From the NCBI GenBank assembly GCA_040398845.1, contig JBBATH010000014.1:43481-107480 (forward strand): a stretch of DNA of 64,000 bases, given 5' to 3'. Both the position numbers and the translations under genes were made by a program. This stretch comes from WLND01 sp040398845 (GTDB lineage: Bacteria; Actinomycetota; Actinomycetes; S36-B12). This document shows, piece after piece, positions 16,742 through 25,475 of the stretch. Each line of letters begins with the position of its first letter. Positions within the stretch are counted from its first letter, which is position 1. A model generated the notes under the pieces. It did no database searches. It was not told where the DNA came from and worked only from the letters and a program-made list of their open reading frames with translations.

Positions 16742-18142
16742 TCAGTGGCCGATCTTGCGGGCGAACAGAGCCGCGAGCCGCGACTCCTTGCCAGCGCGTT
16801 GCTCCTTCGAGTCAGCCTTCGTCATCACCTGAAGCCCAAGGTTCGTGCCGAGCCATCGAAGCGGCTCTGGCTCCCACTGGCGAGAGCGATGATTGACCCA
16901 TGGGAGGGTGGTGAGGTCAGTCGCTCGCTCCAAAATGAGATCGGCGAGGGTGCGGCCGGACAGATTGGCCGTGCCAACTCCGTCGCCTACATATCCGCCT
17001 GCCCAGGCTAGGCCGGTCGAGCGATCGATCCCGACCGACGCCCACCAATCCCGTGCAATACCTAGGGGACCACCCCAGGTGTGGGTAATGGTGGCGTCGG
17101 CGACCGATGGGAATAGGTCAACGAGGACCTCGCGCAACGCAGTATGTACTGTGGCATTGCGATCCTGGGAGGGGTCGATCCGCGAGCCGAAGTGGTAGGG
17201 CGCGCCGCGGCCGCCGAACGCCAACCGGCCGTCGGCGGTGCGCTGGCCGTAGATGATGAGGTGTCGTCCGTCGTGGAAGGTTTGTCGCTCGTTGAGTCCG
17301 ATCTGGGCCCATACGTCGTCTGAGAGCGGCTCGGTTGCGAGCATGAGTGAGTACACGGGGGCGAGCACGCGCTTTTGCCCCGCGAGCGAGGCCGTGTAGC
17401 CCTCGGTCGCTCGCACGACGATTGGAGCGCGCACCGAACCGCGGGTTGTCCGCACAACCCCGGGTTCTATCGAGGTGGCCGGGGTCTGTTCGAAGATTCG
17501 GACACCACGGGAGGTCACGGTCGCCGCGAGCGAGCGGACGAGCCGTGCCGGATTGATAGCGGCGCAGTGTGGGGTGAAGGTTGCACCGAGTGTGTCCGTC
17601 ATCCGCGTGAAACCGAGGGACTCCTCCTTTGTGAGGAGCGAGTAGTCCTCGGGGCCGAAGCCCCACGCGCGCATGTCTTCGATCTCCTCCTCGGCTCGAC
17701 GCAACTGCAGCGCCGAGCGCGCAACTCCGATCGTGCCGCCCTTGCTCCACTCGATATTCCAGCCCTCTGCCGCGGCGACCCGGCCGATCTCGGTCACCGA
17801 GTCATGCATTGTTCGCGTCATCCGAATCGCGGTCTCGCGATCGCTGCGCTCGGCGAGTTGCCGCAAGGACGCGGGGAAGAGCGCCGAGGCCCAACCACCG
17901 TTTCGACCGCTGGCTCCGAAGCCAGCGACATTGGCCTCGACGACGCAGATTCGAAGTGCTGGGTCAGCCTGCTGGAGGTAGTAGGCGGTCCATAGGCCGG
18001 TGTAACCGCCGCCCACGATCGCGACATCGCATTCGACATCGCCCTCAATCTGCGTGCCAAGGTCGTTGGTCATCTCGGCGGGCAGTAGGTCCCACCACAG
18101 GGACAGCGGTTGGGTGTCTGTGCTCGGCTCGAGGCTCGTCAT
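16742..18142 (-). CDS. FAD-dependent amine/amino-acid oxidoreductase (DAO family, PuuB-like)
   Basis: Flavin oxidoreductase of the DAO superfamily, 466 residues. N-terminal Rossmann motif VAIVGGGYTGLWTAYYL, then VVEANVAGFGASGRNGGW, where the GASGRNGG block is typical of gamma-glutamylputrescine oxidase/PuuB relatives. The C-terminal WGGPLG and AGGYVGDGVGTANLSG complete the fold. It is coupled by ATGA overlap (18139-18142) to the PPOX gene and lies with a class III aminotransferase and an Lrp regulator, so oxidation of a polyamine or its derivative is likely. A second homologue is at 38491-39906. The exact substrate is unknown. Confidence 0.82.
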   Translation of the reverse strand: MTSLEPSTDTQPLSLWWDLLPAEMTNDLGTQIEGDVECDVAIVGGGYTGLWTAYYLQQADPALRICVVEANVAGFGASGRNGGWASALFPASLRQLAERSDRETAIRMTRTMHDSVTEIGRVAAAEGWNIEWSKGGTIGVARSALQLRRAEEEIEDMRAWGFGPEDYSLLTKEESLGFTRMTDTLGATFTPHCAAINPARLVRSLAATVTSRGVRIFEQTPATSIEPGVVRTTRGSVRAPIVVRATEGYTASLAGQKRVLAPVYSLMLATEPLSDDVWAQIGLNERQTFHDGRHLIIYGQRTADGRLAFGGRGAPYHFGSRIDPSQDRNATVHTALREVLVDLFPSVADATITHTWGGPLGIARDWWASVGIDRSTGLAWAGGYVGDGVGTANLSGRTLADLILERATDLTTLPWVNHRSRQWEPEPLRWLGTNLGLQVMTKADSKEQRAGKESRLAALFARKIGH

Positions 18143-18798
18143 CGCTTCCATGCTCGCACGTACTCGGGCACCGCCACTCCCGCCGGGGTGTGCTCATCGG
18201 TGACTGGCTCGGCGAATGCCTCACGCATAGGAACGATCCCCGCCCAAATCTGCGAGTACACGGGATCGACGAGGTCTGCTGGGTCGTCTTCAGGTGGACC
18301 CTCACTGACCTTGAGCGAGCATTCGGAAAGGTTGAGGGCGAGCGTTAAAGTCGCGGCCCGCTCCTTGACCGTCGGCTGACGCGCCTCATCCCATCGTCCG
18401 GGCAGCAGATGATCGGTGATGACACGCAGGGCGTCGAGCTCATCATCGCCGGTGAGTCGTTGCGCGACACCGATCACCATTGCGCATCGGTAGTTCATGC
18501 TGGATTCAAAGGCACTGCGGGCGAGCACCAGGGCGTCGAGGAGGGTGACGGTGAGGCAGGTCGGCTGTCCTTCTGCGAGTGATCGGAACAGTCGCGATCC
18601 GGTCGAACCGTGGAAGAGCACCTGATCCCCGCGACGGGCATAGGCAACTGGCACCACGTAGGGCTGGCCCTCGGAGTCCTGAACTGCGACATGGGCAACG
18701 AGGCCAGCATCGAGCACCCGTCGAATGGCGTCGGGATCGGTGACAGCCTTCTCGGAGAAGCGGCGAACCCGGGTCCGCTCGGTGGACCCGGGTTGCAC
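18139..18798 (-). CDS. Pyridoxamine 5'-phosphate oxidase-related (PPOX/FMN-binding split-barrel) protein
   Basis: A 219-residue protein starting TRVRRFSEKAVTD and containing the split-barrel pattern (VAHVAVQDSEGQPYVVPVAY, FHGSTGSRLFRSL). It belongs to the FMN-binding PPOX-like family, whose members reduce or sense flavin or F420; the true substrate is unknown. It sits between the aminotransferase and the flavin oxidase in one operon. The start is uncertain: no ATG is available downstream of the aminotransferase stop, so GTG 18798 is used; its ribosome site is weak. Confidence 0.75.
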   Translation of the reverse strand: MQPGSTERTRVRRFSEKAVTDPDAIRRVLDAGLVAHVAVQDSEGQPYVVPVAYARRGDQVLFHGSTGSRLFRSLAEGQPTCLTVTLLDALVLARSAFESSMNYRCAMVIGVAQRLTGDDELDALRVITDHLLPGRWDEARQPTVKERAATLTLALNLSECSLKVSEGPPEDDPADLVDPVYSQIWAGIVPMREAFAEPVTDEHTPAGVAVPEYVRAWKR

Positions 18799-18812
18799 GC
18801 CTTGGTTCTCGT

Positions 18813-20213
18813 TCAGAGGATTGTCCAGGCCTCGGTGAGGACGGAGCGGAGAATCCCCTCCATCTCGTCGAACTCCTTTTGCCCGCATGTGAGGGCGGGC
18901 GCAAGTTGCACCACCGGGTCGCCACGGTCATCGGCTCGGCAGTAGAGCCCGTTCTCGAACAGGGCCTTCGACAGGAAGCCCCGCAGCAGTCGCTCAGCCT
19001 CGTCGCCGGTGAATGTCTCGCGCGTCACCTTGTCCTTGACCAGTTCAATGCCGTAGAAGAAGCCGGCGCCACGGACATCGCCCACGATGGGCAGGTCGTT
19101 GAGTTTCTCGAGGGTACGTCTGAAGTTGCCCTCGTTGGCGAGAACGTTCGCGTTAAGGCCCTCACGCTCGAACAGGTCGAGGTTCTCCATCGCCACTGCT
19201 GCCGCAACCGGGTGGCCGCCCCACGTATAGCCGTGCAGGAAACTGGTCTGGCCATGCTTGAACGGCTCGAACAGGCGGTCGCTGGCGATCATCGCGCCGA
19301 GCGCCGCGTAACCGGAGGTCATGCCCTTGGCGCACGTGATGATGTCCGGGGTGACCCCGTAACGATTCATTGCGAACATGTCACCGATGCGACCGAAGCC
19401 GGTGATGGTCTCGTCAGCGACCATCAGCACGTCGTACTCGTCGCAGATTTCTCGGACTCGCTCGAGATAGCCGGGCGGCGGCGGGAAGCAACCACCGGAG
19501 TTCTGCACGGGCTCGACGAAGACGGCGGCCACGCTGTCGGCGCCCTCGAACTCGATTGCCTCGGCGATGCGGTTGGCGGCCCAAAGTCCGAAGGCCTTTT
19601 CATCTCCGCGGTACTCGTCAGGGGCCCGGTAGTAGTTGGTATTCGGGACCTTCACGCCACCTGGCACCAGCGGTTCGAAGGGGATCTTGGCATCGGGGAT
19701 ACCTGTGATCGACAACGCTCCCTGCGGGGTGCCGTGGTAAGCAATCGCGCGGCTGATGACCTTGTGCTTGGTCGGCTTCCCGGTCAGCTTGAAGAACTGC
19801 TTGGCGAGTTTCCAAGCGGTCTCGACAGCCTCGCCGCCACCGGTCGTGAAGAAGACCCGATTGAGGTCGCCTGGCGCGTAGCCGGCGAGTCGCTCAGCGA
19901 GTTCGATGGCACGGGGGTGCGCGTATGACCAGATCGGGAAGAAGGCGAGCTCCTCCGCCTGCTTGGCCCCGGCAGCGGCAAGTTCCTTGCGGCCGTGGCC
20001 CGCCTGCACGACGAACAGGCCGGAGAGGCCATCGAAGTACTTTTTGCCTTGGTCGTCCCAGATGTAGGAGCCCTCGCCCTTGACTATGACAGGAACGTGA
20101 CCGCCGTCGTAGTAGGTGGAATGACGGGTGAAGTGCATCCAAAGGTGATCGCGCGCCGAGTTGGCCAGGGCATCGCTGCCGGGCTCGGTCACGTACTGCG
20201 GTGTCGTTGTCAT
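18813..20213 (-). CDS. Class III omega-aminotransferase, probable putrescine/polyamine:pyruvate aminotransferase
   Basis: PLP enzyme of 466 residues removing a terminal amino group from diamines or omega-amino acids. Motifs include YIWDDQGKKYFDGLSGL, FFTTGGGEAVETAWKLA, AYHGTPQGALSITG, VADETITGFGR and the PLP-Lys in CAKGMTSGY. The HGYTWGGHPVAAA segment is typical of SpuC-like and beta-alanine:pyruvate enzymes. The start (ATG 20213) overlaps the Lrp stop (ATGA). With patD across the intergenic region, putrescine to 4-aminobutyraldehyde to GABA is the simplest scheme; the same enzyme could transaminate beta-alanine from the pyrimidine operon. Confidence 0.85.
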   Translation of the reverse strand: MTTTPQYVTEPGSDALANSARDHLWMHFTRHSTYYDGGHVPVIVKGEGSYIWDDQGKKYFDGLSGLFVVQAGHGRKELAAAGAKQAEELAFFPIWSYAHPRAIELAERLAGYAPGDLNRVFFTTGGGEAVETAWKLAKQFFKLTGKPTKHKVISRAIAYHGTPQGALSITGIPDAKIPFEPLVPGGVKVPNTNYYRAPDEYRGDEKAFGLWAANRIAEAIEFEGADSVAAVFVEPVQNSGGCFPPPPGYLERVREICDEYDVLMVADETITGFGRIGDMFAMNRYGVTPDIITCAKGMTSGYAALGAMIASDRLFEPFKHGQTSFLHGYTWGGHPVAAAVAMENLDLFEREGLNANVLANEGNFRRTLEKLNDLPIVGDVRGAGFFYGIELVKDKVTRETFTGDEAERLLRGFLSKALFENGLYCRADDRGDPVVQLAPALTCGQKEFDEMEGILRSVLTEAWTIL

Positions 20214-20683
20214 CGTGTTCCCCATGAGTAGATCTGCTTGCGCAGTTTCAGATAGACGAATGTCTCGGTTGAACGGACTGCTGAGATTGCGCGTATGCGG
20301 CGATTGATCACCTCGAGGAGGTGATCGTCGTCCTCGGCCACGATTTCAGCGAGGATGTCGTATTTGCCAGTGCACACGACGAGGTAGTCGACCTCGACCA
20401 TGGCCTCAATGATCTCGGCTACCGCCTCCACATCGCCTTCGACTTGAATCCCGATCATCGCGGCACGCGAGAACCCCACCTGCATGGGGTCGGTCACGGC
20501 CACGATCTGCATGATGCCGGCGTCCTGTAGGCGTTGAACCCGTTGGCGAACAGCGGCCTCGGAAAGGCCGACCGCCTTACCAATTGACGCGTAGGGCCGG
20601 CGCCCGTCCTGCTGTAGTTGCTCGATGATGGCCTTGGCGGCGGCGTCGAGAACAGGCGTCGCATTCCGATCACGTACGCCCAT
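20210..20683 (-). CDS. Lrp/AsnC-family transcriptional regulator
   Basis: A 157-residue regulator with the Lrp layout: N-terminal HTH (AAKAIIEQLQQDGRRPYAS, AVGLSEAAVRQRVQRLQDAG) and C-terminal RAM/AsnC ligand domain (AAMIGIQVEGDVEAVAE, VDYLVVCTGKYDILAEI). ATG 20683 (MGVRDRN) gives family length; ATG 20749 would add an atypical N-terminus. It heads the operon with the aminotransferase, PPOX and flavin oxidase genes, is divergent from patD, and is the natural controller of both through the 167-bp gap. Confidence 0.9.
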   Translation of the reverse strand: MGVRDRNATPVLDAAAKAIIEQLQQDGRRPYASIGKAVGLSEAAVRQRVQRLQDAGIMQIVAVTDPMQVGFSRAAMIGIQVEGDVEAVAEIIEAMVEVDYLVVCTGKYDILAEIVAEDDDHLLEVINRRIRAISAVRSTETFVYLKLRKQIYSWGTR

Positions 20684-20850
20684 ACACCCATCGTGGTGCA
20701 GACTAGCGCCGATAGCAAGTGAATTCGCATCAATAATGGAAAATTTCAACGAATACCGAAGTGAATCACTAGGTTGCCCACTGTAAACGATCTTGCGAGA
20801 CTATGCTCCGAGACATTCCTGAACCATGCCGCGCGTGAGGAGACCCCAAC
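20684..20850. promoter_or_regulatory. Divergent promoter region lrp/patD with 42-bp-spaced repeats
   Basis: AT-richer than its surroundings. The octamer AAGTGAAT occurs at 20717-20724 and again at 20759-20766, exactly 42 bp apart (about four helical turns), a spacing compatible with cooperative binding by an oligomeric Lrp-type regulator. No convincing -35/-10 pair could be fixed. patD has GTGAGGAG before its ATG. Confidence 0.35.
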
Positions 20851-22299
20851 ATGAGTGCCGAGCGAATCTTGAAGAACTTCGTCAACGGCCAGAGCGTCGA
20901 GGCGGTCGATGGCCGCACGAGCGACCTGGTGAACCCATCGACCGGTGAGGTGTTCGCCTCGGCTCCGGTCTCGGGGGAGCAGGACGTCAACCGCGCCTAC
21001 GCGGCGGCGGCCGCCGGCTTCGAGATCTGGCGCGACAGCACGCCGTCCGAGCGACAGATGGCCATGTTGAAGATTGCAGACGCCCTTGAGGCACACGGCG
21101 AGGAATTGGTCGCACTCGAGAGCGAGAACACCGGCAAGCCGATCGCCGTCACGATGGCCGAGGAACTTCCACCGATGATCGACCAGATTCGATTCTTTGC
21201 TGGGGCTGCGCGAGTCCTTGAGGGCCGGTCGGCGGGCGAGTACATGAAGGGCTTTACCTCGATCATTCGCCGTGAGCCGGTGGGTGTCATCGGCCAGGTG
21301 ACCCCGTGGAACTACCCGATGATGATGGCGGTGTGGAAGTGGGCACCAGCCATCGCGGCTGGCAATGCGGTCGTCCTCAAGCCCAGCGACACGACTCCGG
21401 TGTCGACCGTGCGCATGGCCGAGATCATCGCTGAGGCCGACGCCCTTCCGCCCGGTGTCATGAACGTCATCTGCGGTGACCGCGATACAGGGCGCCTCGT
21501 AGTCGAGAACCCGGTTCCCCAGATGGTGTCGATCACCGGATCGGTCCGTGCTGGCATGCAGGTCGCAGAGTCCGCTGCCCGGGACCTCAAGCGAGTGCAC
21601 CTCGAGCTGGGCGGGAAGGCGCCCGTTGTCATCTTCGAGGATGCCGACATCGAGGCTGCTGCCGAATGGCTGGCCGTGGCCGGCTACTTCAATGCAGGCC
21701 AGGATTGCACCGCCGCGACCCGCATGCTCGTCGCGCCGCAGGTGTACGACGATTTTGTCGCAGCGATCACCGCGCAAGCTCGAGCCACCTCGACCACCTT
21801 TGAGGGAGGACCGGGCGGCGATGGATTCGTCCCCCCGGTGAACAACGCGGGGCAGATGGCACGCGTGCTCGGATTCCTTGAGCGCACCCCAGCGCACGCC
21901 GAGGTCGTTGCGGGAGGCAGGCACCAGGGCGGGGGAGGATTCCACATCGAGCCGACCGTCGTCGCGCACCTGCGCCAGGACGACGAGATGATCCAAAACG
22001 AGATCTTCGGCCCGGTAGTGACAGTCCAGAAGTTCACCGACGAGGCAGAGGCGCTTCGCTGGGCGAACGGTGTCCCATACGGCCTCGCCTCCTCGGTATG
22101 GACAAAGGACTTCGGGCGCGCGATGCGGATGGCCAAGGGACTTGATTTCGGTGCCGTGTGGATCAACACGCACATCCCGGTCGTTGCTGAAATGCCCCAT
22201 GGCGGCTTCAAGCACTCGGGCTACGGTAAGGATCTGTCGATGTACGGGTTCGAGGATTACACCCGCATCAAGCACGTCATGGCGAGTCTGGAGAGCTGA
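20851..22299 (+). CDS. patD: 4-aminobutyraldehyde dehydrogenase (PatD-like)
   Basis: NAD(P)-dependent aldehyde dehydrogenase of 482 residues. E. coli PatD landmarks are present: RFFAGAARVLEG, EYMKGFTSIIRREPVGV, PWNYPMMMAVWKWAPA, LELGGKAP (Glu252) and YFNAGQDCTAATR (catalytic Cys286), ending in SGYGKDLSMYGFEDYTRIKHVM. It probably oxidises 4-aminobutyraldehyde from putrescine to GABA. It is divergent from the Lrp/aminotransferase/flavin-oxidase operon and its stop overlaps the next ATG (TGATG), so it is cotranscribed with a small redoxin. A longer polyamine-derived aldehyde could also be the substrate. Confidence 0.88.
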   Translation: MSAERILKNFVNGQSVEAVDGRTSDLVNPSTGEVFASAPVSGEQDVNRAYAAAAAGFEIWRDSTPSERQMAMLKIADALEAHGEELVALESENTGKPIAVTMAEELPPMIDQIRFFAGAARVLEGRSAGEYMKGFTSIIRREPVGVIGQVTPWNYPMMMAVWKWAPAIAAGNAVVLKPSDTTPVSTVRMAEIIAEADALPPGVMNVICGDRDTGRLVVENPVPQMVSITGSVRAGMQVAESAARDLKRVHLELGGKAPVVIFEDADIEAAAEWLAVAGYFNAGQDCTAATRMLVAPQVYDDFVAAITAQARATSTTFEGGPGGDGFVPPVNNAGQMARVLGFLERTPAHAEVVAGGRHQGGGGFHIEPTVVAHLRQDDEMIQNEIFGPVVTVQKFTDEAEALRWANGVPYGLASSVWTKDFGRAMRMAKGLDFGAVWINTHIPVVAEMPHGGFKHSGYGKDLSMYGFEDYTRIKHVMASLES

Positions 22300-22550
22300 T
22301 GATCGAGTTGTACGGGGCCGACTGGTGCGGTGACTGCATCAGGTCCAAGCGGCTACTCACGACCCTCGGTGTCGATTTCGCTTATCTCGAGGTCGACAAG
22401 GACGATACCCTTCGCGACCGTGCGATCGCGATTAATGGCGGCACCCAGTGGATCCCGGTGATCGTGTTTCCGGACGGCACCCATCTCACCGAGCCGCCTG
22501 ATCCCCAACTCCGTGAGAAGCTCGCATCCCTCGGGCTCCTTGTTGGATGA
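22299..22550 (+). CDS. Glutaredoxin/mycoredoxin-like thiol oxidoreductase
   Basis: An 83-residue thioredoxin-fold protein: IELYGADWCGDCIRSKRLL carries a CGDC active site near the N-terminus, and WIPVIVFPDG supplies the cis-Pro. It resembles the actinobacterial mycoredoxin group, whose usual motif is CGYC, so the Asp in the motif is a variation. TGATG overlap with patD suggests coupled translation. A role as reductant for the dehydrogenase's active Cys is only a thought. Confidence 0.8.
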   Translation: MIELYGADWCGDCIRSKRLLTTLGVDFAYLEVDKDDTLRDRAIAINGGTQWIPVIVFPDGTHLTEPPDPQLREKLASLGLLVG

Positions 22551-23379
22551 CCTTTACGGAACCGATGTCCTTGCGAATGATCCGCGGGGTCGCAAGCGGA
22601 CCGTCCCGACCATGGTCGCTGATCCTGATCTCGTCGTCGAGTGCGCGGCCTCCGGCTGGTGCGGTTCGGTCGTCGGCTGGGACAGGGGGGCCACCGGCTG
22701 GGCCGTCATCCTCGAGGATAGGCACGGTCGTCGCCGCCCCTTCGAATTAGGGCCGGCGGCATTCCTCTTCGAGGGTAAGGCGGTCACCCTCGTACGTCCT
22801 GTTACGCCGCCGAAGTTTTCCGGCCCCCAGGGCACCGCCTCCGGCTCAGTCGCGGTATCCCAGCATCGCGCTCGTGTGGCCCGAGGTTCGCGCATCTGGG
22901 TCGAAGGATCCCAGGACGCAGCACTTATCGAGAAAGTGTGGGGCGATGACCTCCGCGTGGAGGGAGTCGTGGTCGAGCATCTCGGTGGCATCGACGACCT
23001 CTTGGACCGAGTGCGCGAGTTCGAGCCCGACGGCGATCACCGGATCGGCGTGCTCGTTGATCACCTGGTGCCAGGATCGAAGGAGACGCGAATCGCAGGC
23101 GAGGTGACGGCTGCGTTCGGCCGTGATGTGCTCGTACTCGGGCATCCCTACGTCGATGTCTGGCAGGCGGTGCGTCCCACGACCCTCGGCATCAGTGTCT
23201 GGCCTGTCATCCCGAAGGGGCAGCCTTGGAAGGAGGGGGTGTGCGCCGCGCTCGGCTGGGACCTGGAGACAGGCGCTGCCTGGGGCCGCATCCTGGGCCA
23301 CGTCCGTACCTTTGCCGACCTGGAACCTGCCCTCCTCGGACGGGTCGAAGAGCTCATCGATTTCGTGACGATGCACTGA
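22513..23379 (+). CDS. DUF3097 family conserved actinobacterial protein
   Basis: Recognised as DUF3097, found essentially in actinobacteria, with no established function. Typical stretches are LYGTDVLAND, SVAVSQHRARVARGSRIWVEG, VEKVWGDDLRVEGVVVEHLGG in parts, GVLVDHLVPGSKETRIAG and VLVLGHPYVDVWQAV. The arrangement of acidic residues (WVEG, LVDHLVPGSKE) recalls a Toprim-like fold, but this is inference. GTG 22513 overlaps the redoxin by 38 bp; TTG 22540 or 22543 is a likely alternative and fits the family start (LDDLYG). A strong terminator follows. Confidence 0.85.
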   Translation: MRSSHPSGSLLDDLYGTDVLANDPRGRKRTVPTMVADPDLVVECAASGWCGSVVGWDRGATGWAVILEDRHGRRRPFELGPAAFLFEGKAVTLVRPVTPPKFSGPQGTASGSVAVSQHRARVARGSRIWVEGSQDAALIEKVWGDDLRVEGVVVEHLGGIDDLLDRVREFEPDGDHRIGVLVDHLVPGSKETRIAGEVTAAFGRDVLVLGHPYVDVWQAVRPTTLGISVWPVIPKGQPWKEGVCAALGWDLETGAAWGRILGHVRTFADLEPALLGRVEELIDFVTMH

Positions 23380-23413
23380 CCAGCGCGGCGGGGGATCTTC
23401 CTGAGCCGGACAT

Positions 23414-23451
23414 GACGGTGGGCCGGCGGCAACTGCCACCGGCCCACCGTC
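23414..23451. terminator. Bidirectional hairpin terminator
   Basis: Perfect 13-bp stem (GACGGTGGGCCGG with its complement at 23439-23451), 12-base loop that can pair further (GGC/GCC). It sits in the 99-bp gap between the converging DUF3097 and substrate-binding-protein genes, so it probably ends both transcripts. There is no T-run, as is usual in high-GC actinobacteria. Confidence 0.7.
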
Positions 23452-23478
23452 ACTCGGCCATCAACGGCCGAGATGTTG

Positions 23479-24678
23479 CTAGTTGCCGCCCTCCTTGAGG
23501 GTGACGGAAAGCGGCGCGAACGCGTCGCCGGTGGTGTTGAGTCCTGCTGCTGTGAGCTTTGCGTTTGCTGCTTCTGCATACTTGTTCGTGTACGATTCGG
23601 CCGCAGGCTCCGCGGTAAGGACTGTAGCGCCCTCGAGGTTCTTCGTCTTCGTTGCGACTGAAACCGTCTGCGCCCACAGATCAGGCATGATGATTCCGAC
23701 GCCGGCCGGCGATGGCCAGATGAGCTTGTTGACCTCGTTCATCATCCACAGCTGGTGGCTTGCACCGAGCTTGGAGCCATTGGCCGTGATGATGTCGGCA
23801 CACTCCTGAGCACTGTCGCGGCAGTAGATCCAGCCCGCGAGCGACGCGGTGACGAACTTCTGAGTGATCGCCTGGTACTCAGCGTCCGCGAGACGCTCCG
23901 TGGATGCCCAGATGGCGTCCTGGTACATTCCGACGCCCTCGTTGCTGTAATTGATGACGTTGAAGTCCTCGGGAGTGTACAGCTCACCAGTCTCCGGGTT
24001 CACTGCCTCGAGCAACTGCGCGTACTCGTTGTAGGTCATCGCCTCTGCGGCGTCGATCTCGCGGTTGAGAAGGGCCAGCATGTCGAACTGCTGCTGGACG
24101 TTCTCGACATCGGTTGCGGGATCAAGCCCGGCCTGGGTCATACCGGCGAAGACCTCGAACTCGTTTCCGAAGCCCCAGTTGCCGATCTTCTTGCCCTTGA
24201 AGTCAGCGGGCGAGGTGATGCCGGAATCGGCCCACGAAACCTGCAGCGTTCCCGACTTCTGGTACACCTGCGCGACGTCGGTGATGAGCGCACCCTGCTC
24301 ACGCGAAGCAAGTGCCTTCGGCACCCATGCGATTGCGAAGTCGGCGCCGCCCTGAGCGAGCACCGTCTGCGGAACAATGTCGACTCCACCCTCGAGGATG
24401 GTGACGTCGAGGCACTCGTCGGCGTAGAAGCCCTTGTCCTTGGCTGCGTAGTAGCCGGCGAACTGGGATTGAACGAACCACTGAAGCTGCAGCTTGACCG
24501 GGGTTGGGGTGGTGCACTCCTCTGCCGGTGCGGCAGCAGAAGCGGCTGCTTCGGACGCCGCGGGGGCAGCGGACGACTCTGTCGTCGTGGTGCTTCCCCC
24601 ACAGGCCGACAGTGCGATGGCGCCGACGACTGCGACCCCGATGAGGCGGGCAGTCCGGCTACGTGCGATGTCGCGCAT
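23479..24678 (-). CDS. NitT/TauT-family (NMT1/THI5-like) ABC transporter substrate-binding lipoprotein
   Basis: Extracytoplasmic binding protein (399 residues) with a lipoprotein signal (VAVVGAIALSAC, lipobox LSAC), a Ser/Ala/Glu-rich linker, then an NMT1-like domain: KLQLQWFVQSQFAGYYAAKDKG, QGGADFAIAW and FKGKKIGNWGFGNEFEV. Relatives bind thiamine precursors, pyrimidines or other small aromatics. It is the last gene of the eight-gene minus-strand operon with dihydropyrimidinase and beta-ureidopropionase, so a pyrimidine or a reduced or carbamoylated derivative is the likely ligand. Two permeases and one ATPase lie directly upstream. Confidence 0.85.
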   Translation of the reverse strand: MRDIARSRTARLIGVAVVGAIALSACGGSTTTTESSAAPAASEAAASAAAPAEECTTPTPVKLQLQWFVQSQFAGYYAAKDKGFYADECLDVTILEGGVDIVPQTVLAQGGADFAIAWVPKALASREQGALITDVAQVYQKSGTLQVSWADSGITSPADFKGKKIGNWGFGNEFEVFAGMTQAGLDPATDVENVQQQFDMLALLNREIDAAEAMTYNEYAQLLEAVNPETGELYTPEDFNVINYSNEGVGMYQDAIWASTERLADAEYQAITQKFVTASLAGWIYCRDSAQECADIITANGSKLGASHQLWMMNEVNKLIWPSPAGVGIIMPDLWAQTVSVATKTKNLEGATVLTAEPAAESYTNKYAEAANAKLTAAGLNTTGDAFAPLSVTLKEGGN

Positions 24679-24701
24679 AGTTTCTCCTTATTGAAGGGCT
24701 G

Positions 24702-25475
24702 TCAGGCCGATCGAGCTCGGCCCGTCCAGGGTGCCGCCCATCGTTCAACCGCCAGCACGATCAGGTAAAAGATCAGGCCGGTGATGATTGATGCGACGAC
24801 GTACGCCCACGCTCGTCCGTAGGCGGTGTTGGCAGCCGATGATGCAATACGACTACCAAGTCCTTGTTGGGGCCCCCCGAAATACTCCGAGACGAGGGCG
24901 GCGATCACCGAAAGTGGTGCGGCGATCTTCATTGCGGTGAAGAAGAATGGGATGGCGTTTGGGATCCGGAGCTGGCGGAGGACGGTCAGGGGACGGGCAT
25001 TCATGGAGCGCATGAGCTCTAGTTGCACCGGTTGGACCTGAATGAGTCCGCGCGTGACATTCACGAACACCGGGAAGAACACGATGATCATCGTGATGAG
25101 GACCTTGGGAGTGCGGCTGGTGATGCTGAACATGTTGTTGAGAATCGGGGTGAGCGCGATGATCGGCACTGCGGCGAGACCAGCAGCCAGCGGGGTGATG
25201 AGCTTGTTCACTACCCCGAACCGCTGGGCTATGAGCGCGAGGACGAGGCCAACCGCTGTGCCGAACATGAGTCCGAGAATCGCGGTCGTACCGGTGTAGA
25301 TCGCCGCGTTGAACATGAGGGTGAAGTCGCCGAAGAAGTTGCCGAGGATGAGGCTCGGTGATGGCAGCAGGAATGGCTTGATGTCCTGTACCACGACAAG
25401 GAGTTGCCATGCCGAGAGGAATATCAGGGCGATGATGACTGGGGGCCATACAGCGCGAAGGCGGCCGTTCATCAC
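24702..25475 (-). CDS. ABC transporter permease (NitT/TauT type), second subunit
   Basis: Integral membrane protein (257 residues) with about six hydrophobic segments and the BPD_transp_1 EAA-like loop (LMRSMNARPLTVLRQLRIPNAIPFFFTAMK). It is translated through ATGA overlap with the ATPase gene and precedes the binding protein by 23 bp. With the permease at 26293 it should form a heterodimeric channel. Confidence 0.9.
   Translation of the reverse strand: MMNGRLRAVWPPVIIALIFLSAWQLLVVVQDIKPFLLPSPSLILGNFFGDFTLMFNAAIYTGTTAILGLMFGTAVGLVLALIAQRFGVVNKLITPLAAGLAAVPIIALTPILNNMFSITSRTPKVLITMIIVFFPVFVNVTRGLIQVQPVQLELMRSMNARPLTVLRQLRIPNAIPFFFTAMKIAAPLSVIAALVSEYFGGPQQGLGSRIASSAANTAYGRAWAYVVASIITGLIFYLIVLAVERWAAPWTGRARSA

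Noticed and set aside
18879..19928. 349-codon plus-strand open frame across the class III aminotransferase
   Set aside because: Shadow of the aminotransferase on the opposite strand; no recognisable domain or ribosome site.
20746..22275. 509-codon open frame on the minus strand across patD
   Set aside because: Exact antisense shadow of the aldehyde dehydrogenase; composition and residues (His/Arg-rich) are those of a shadow frame and no family motif is visible.
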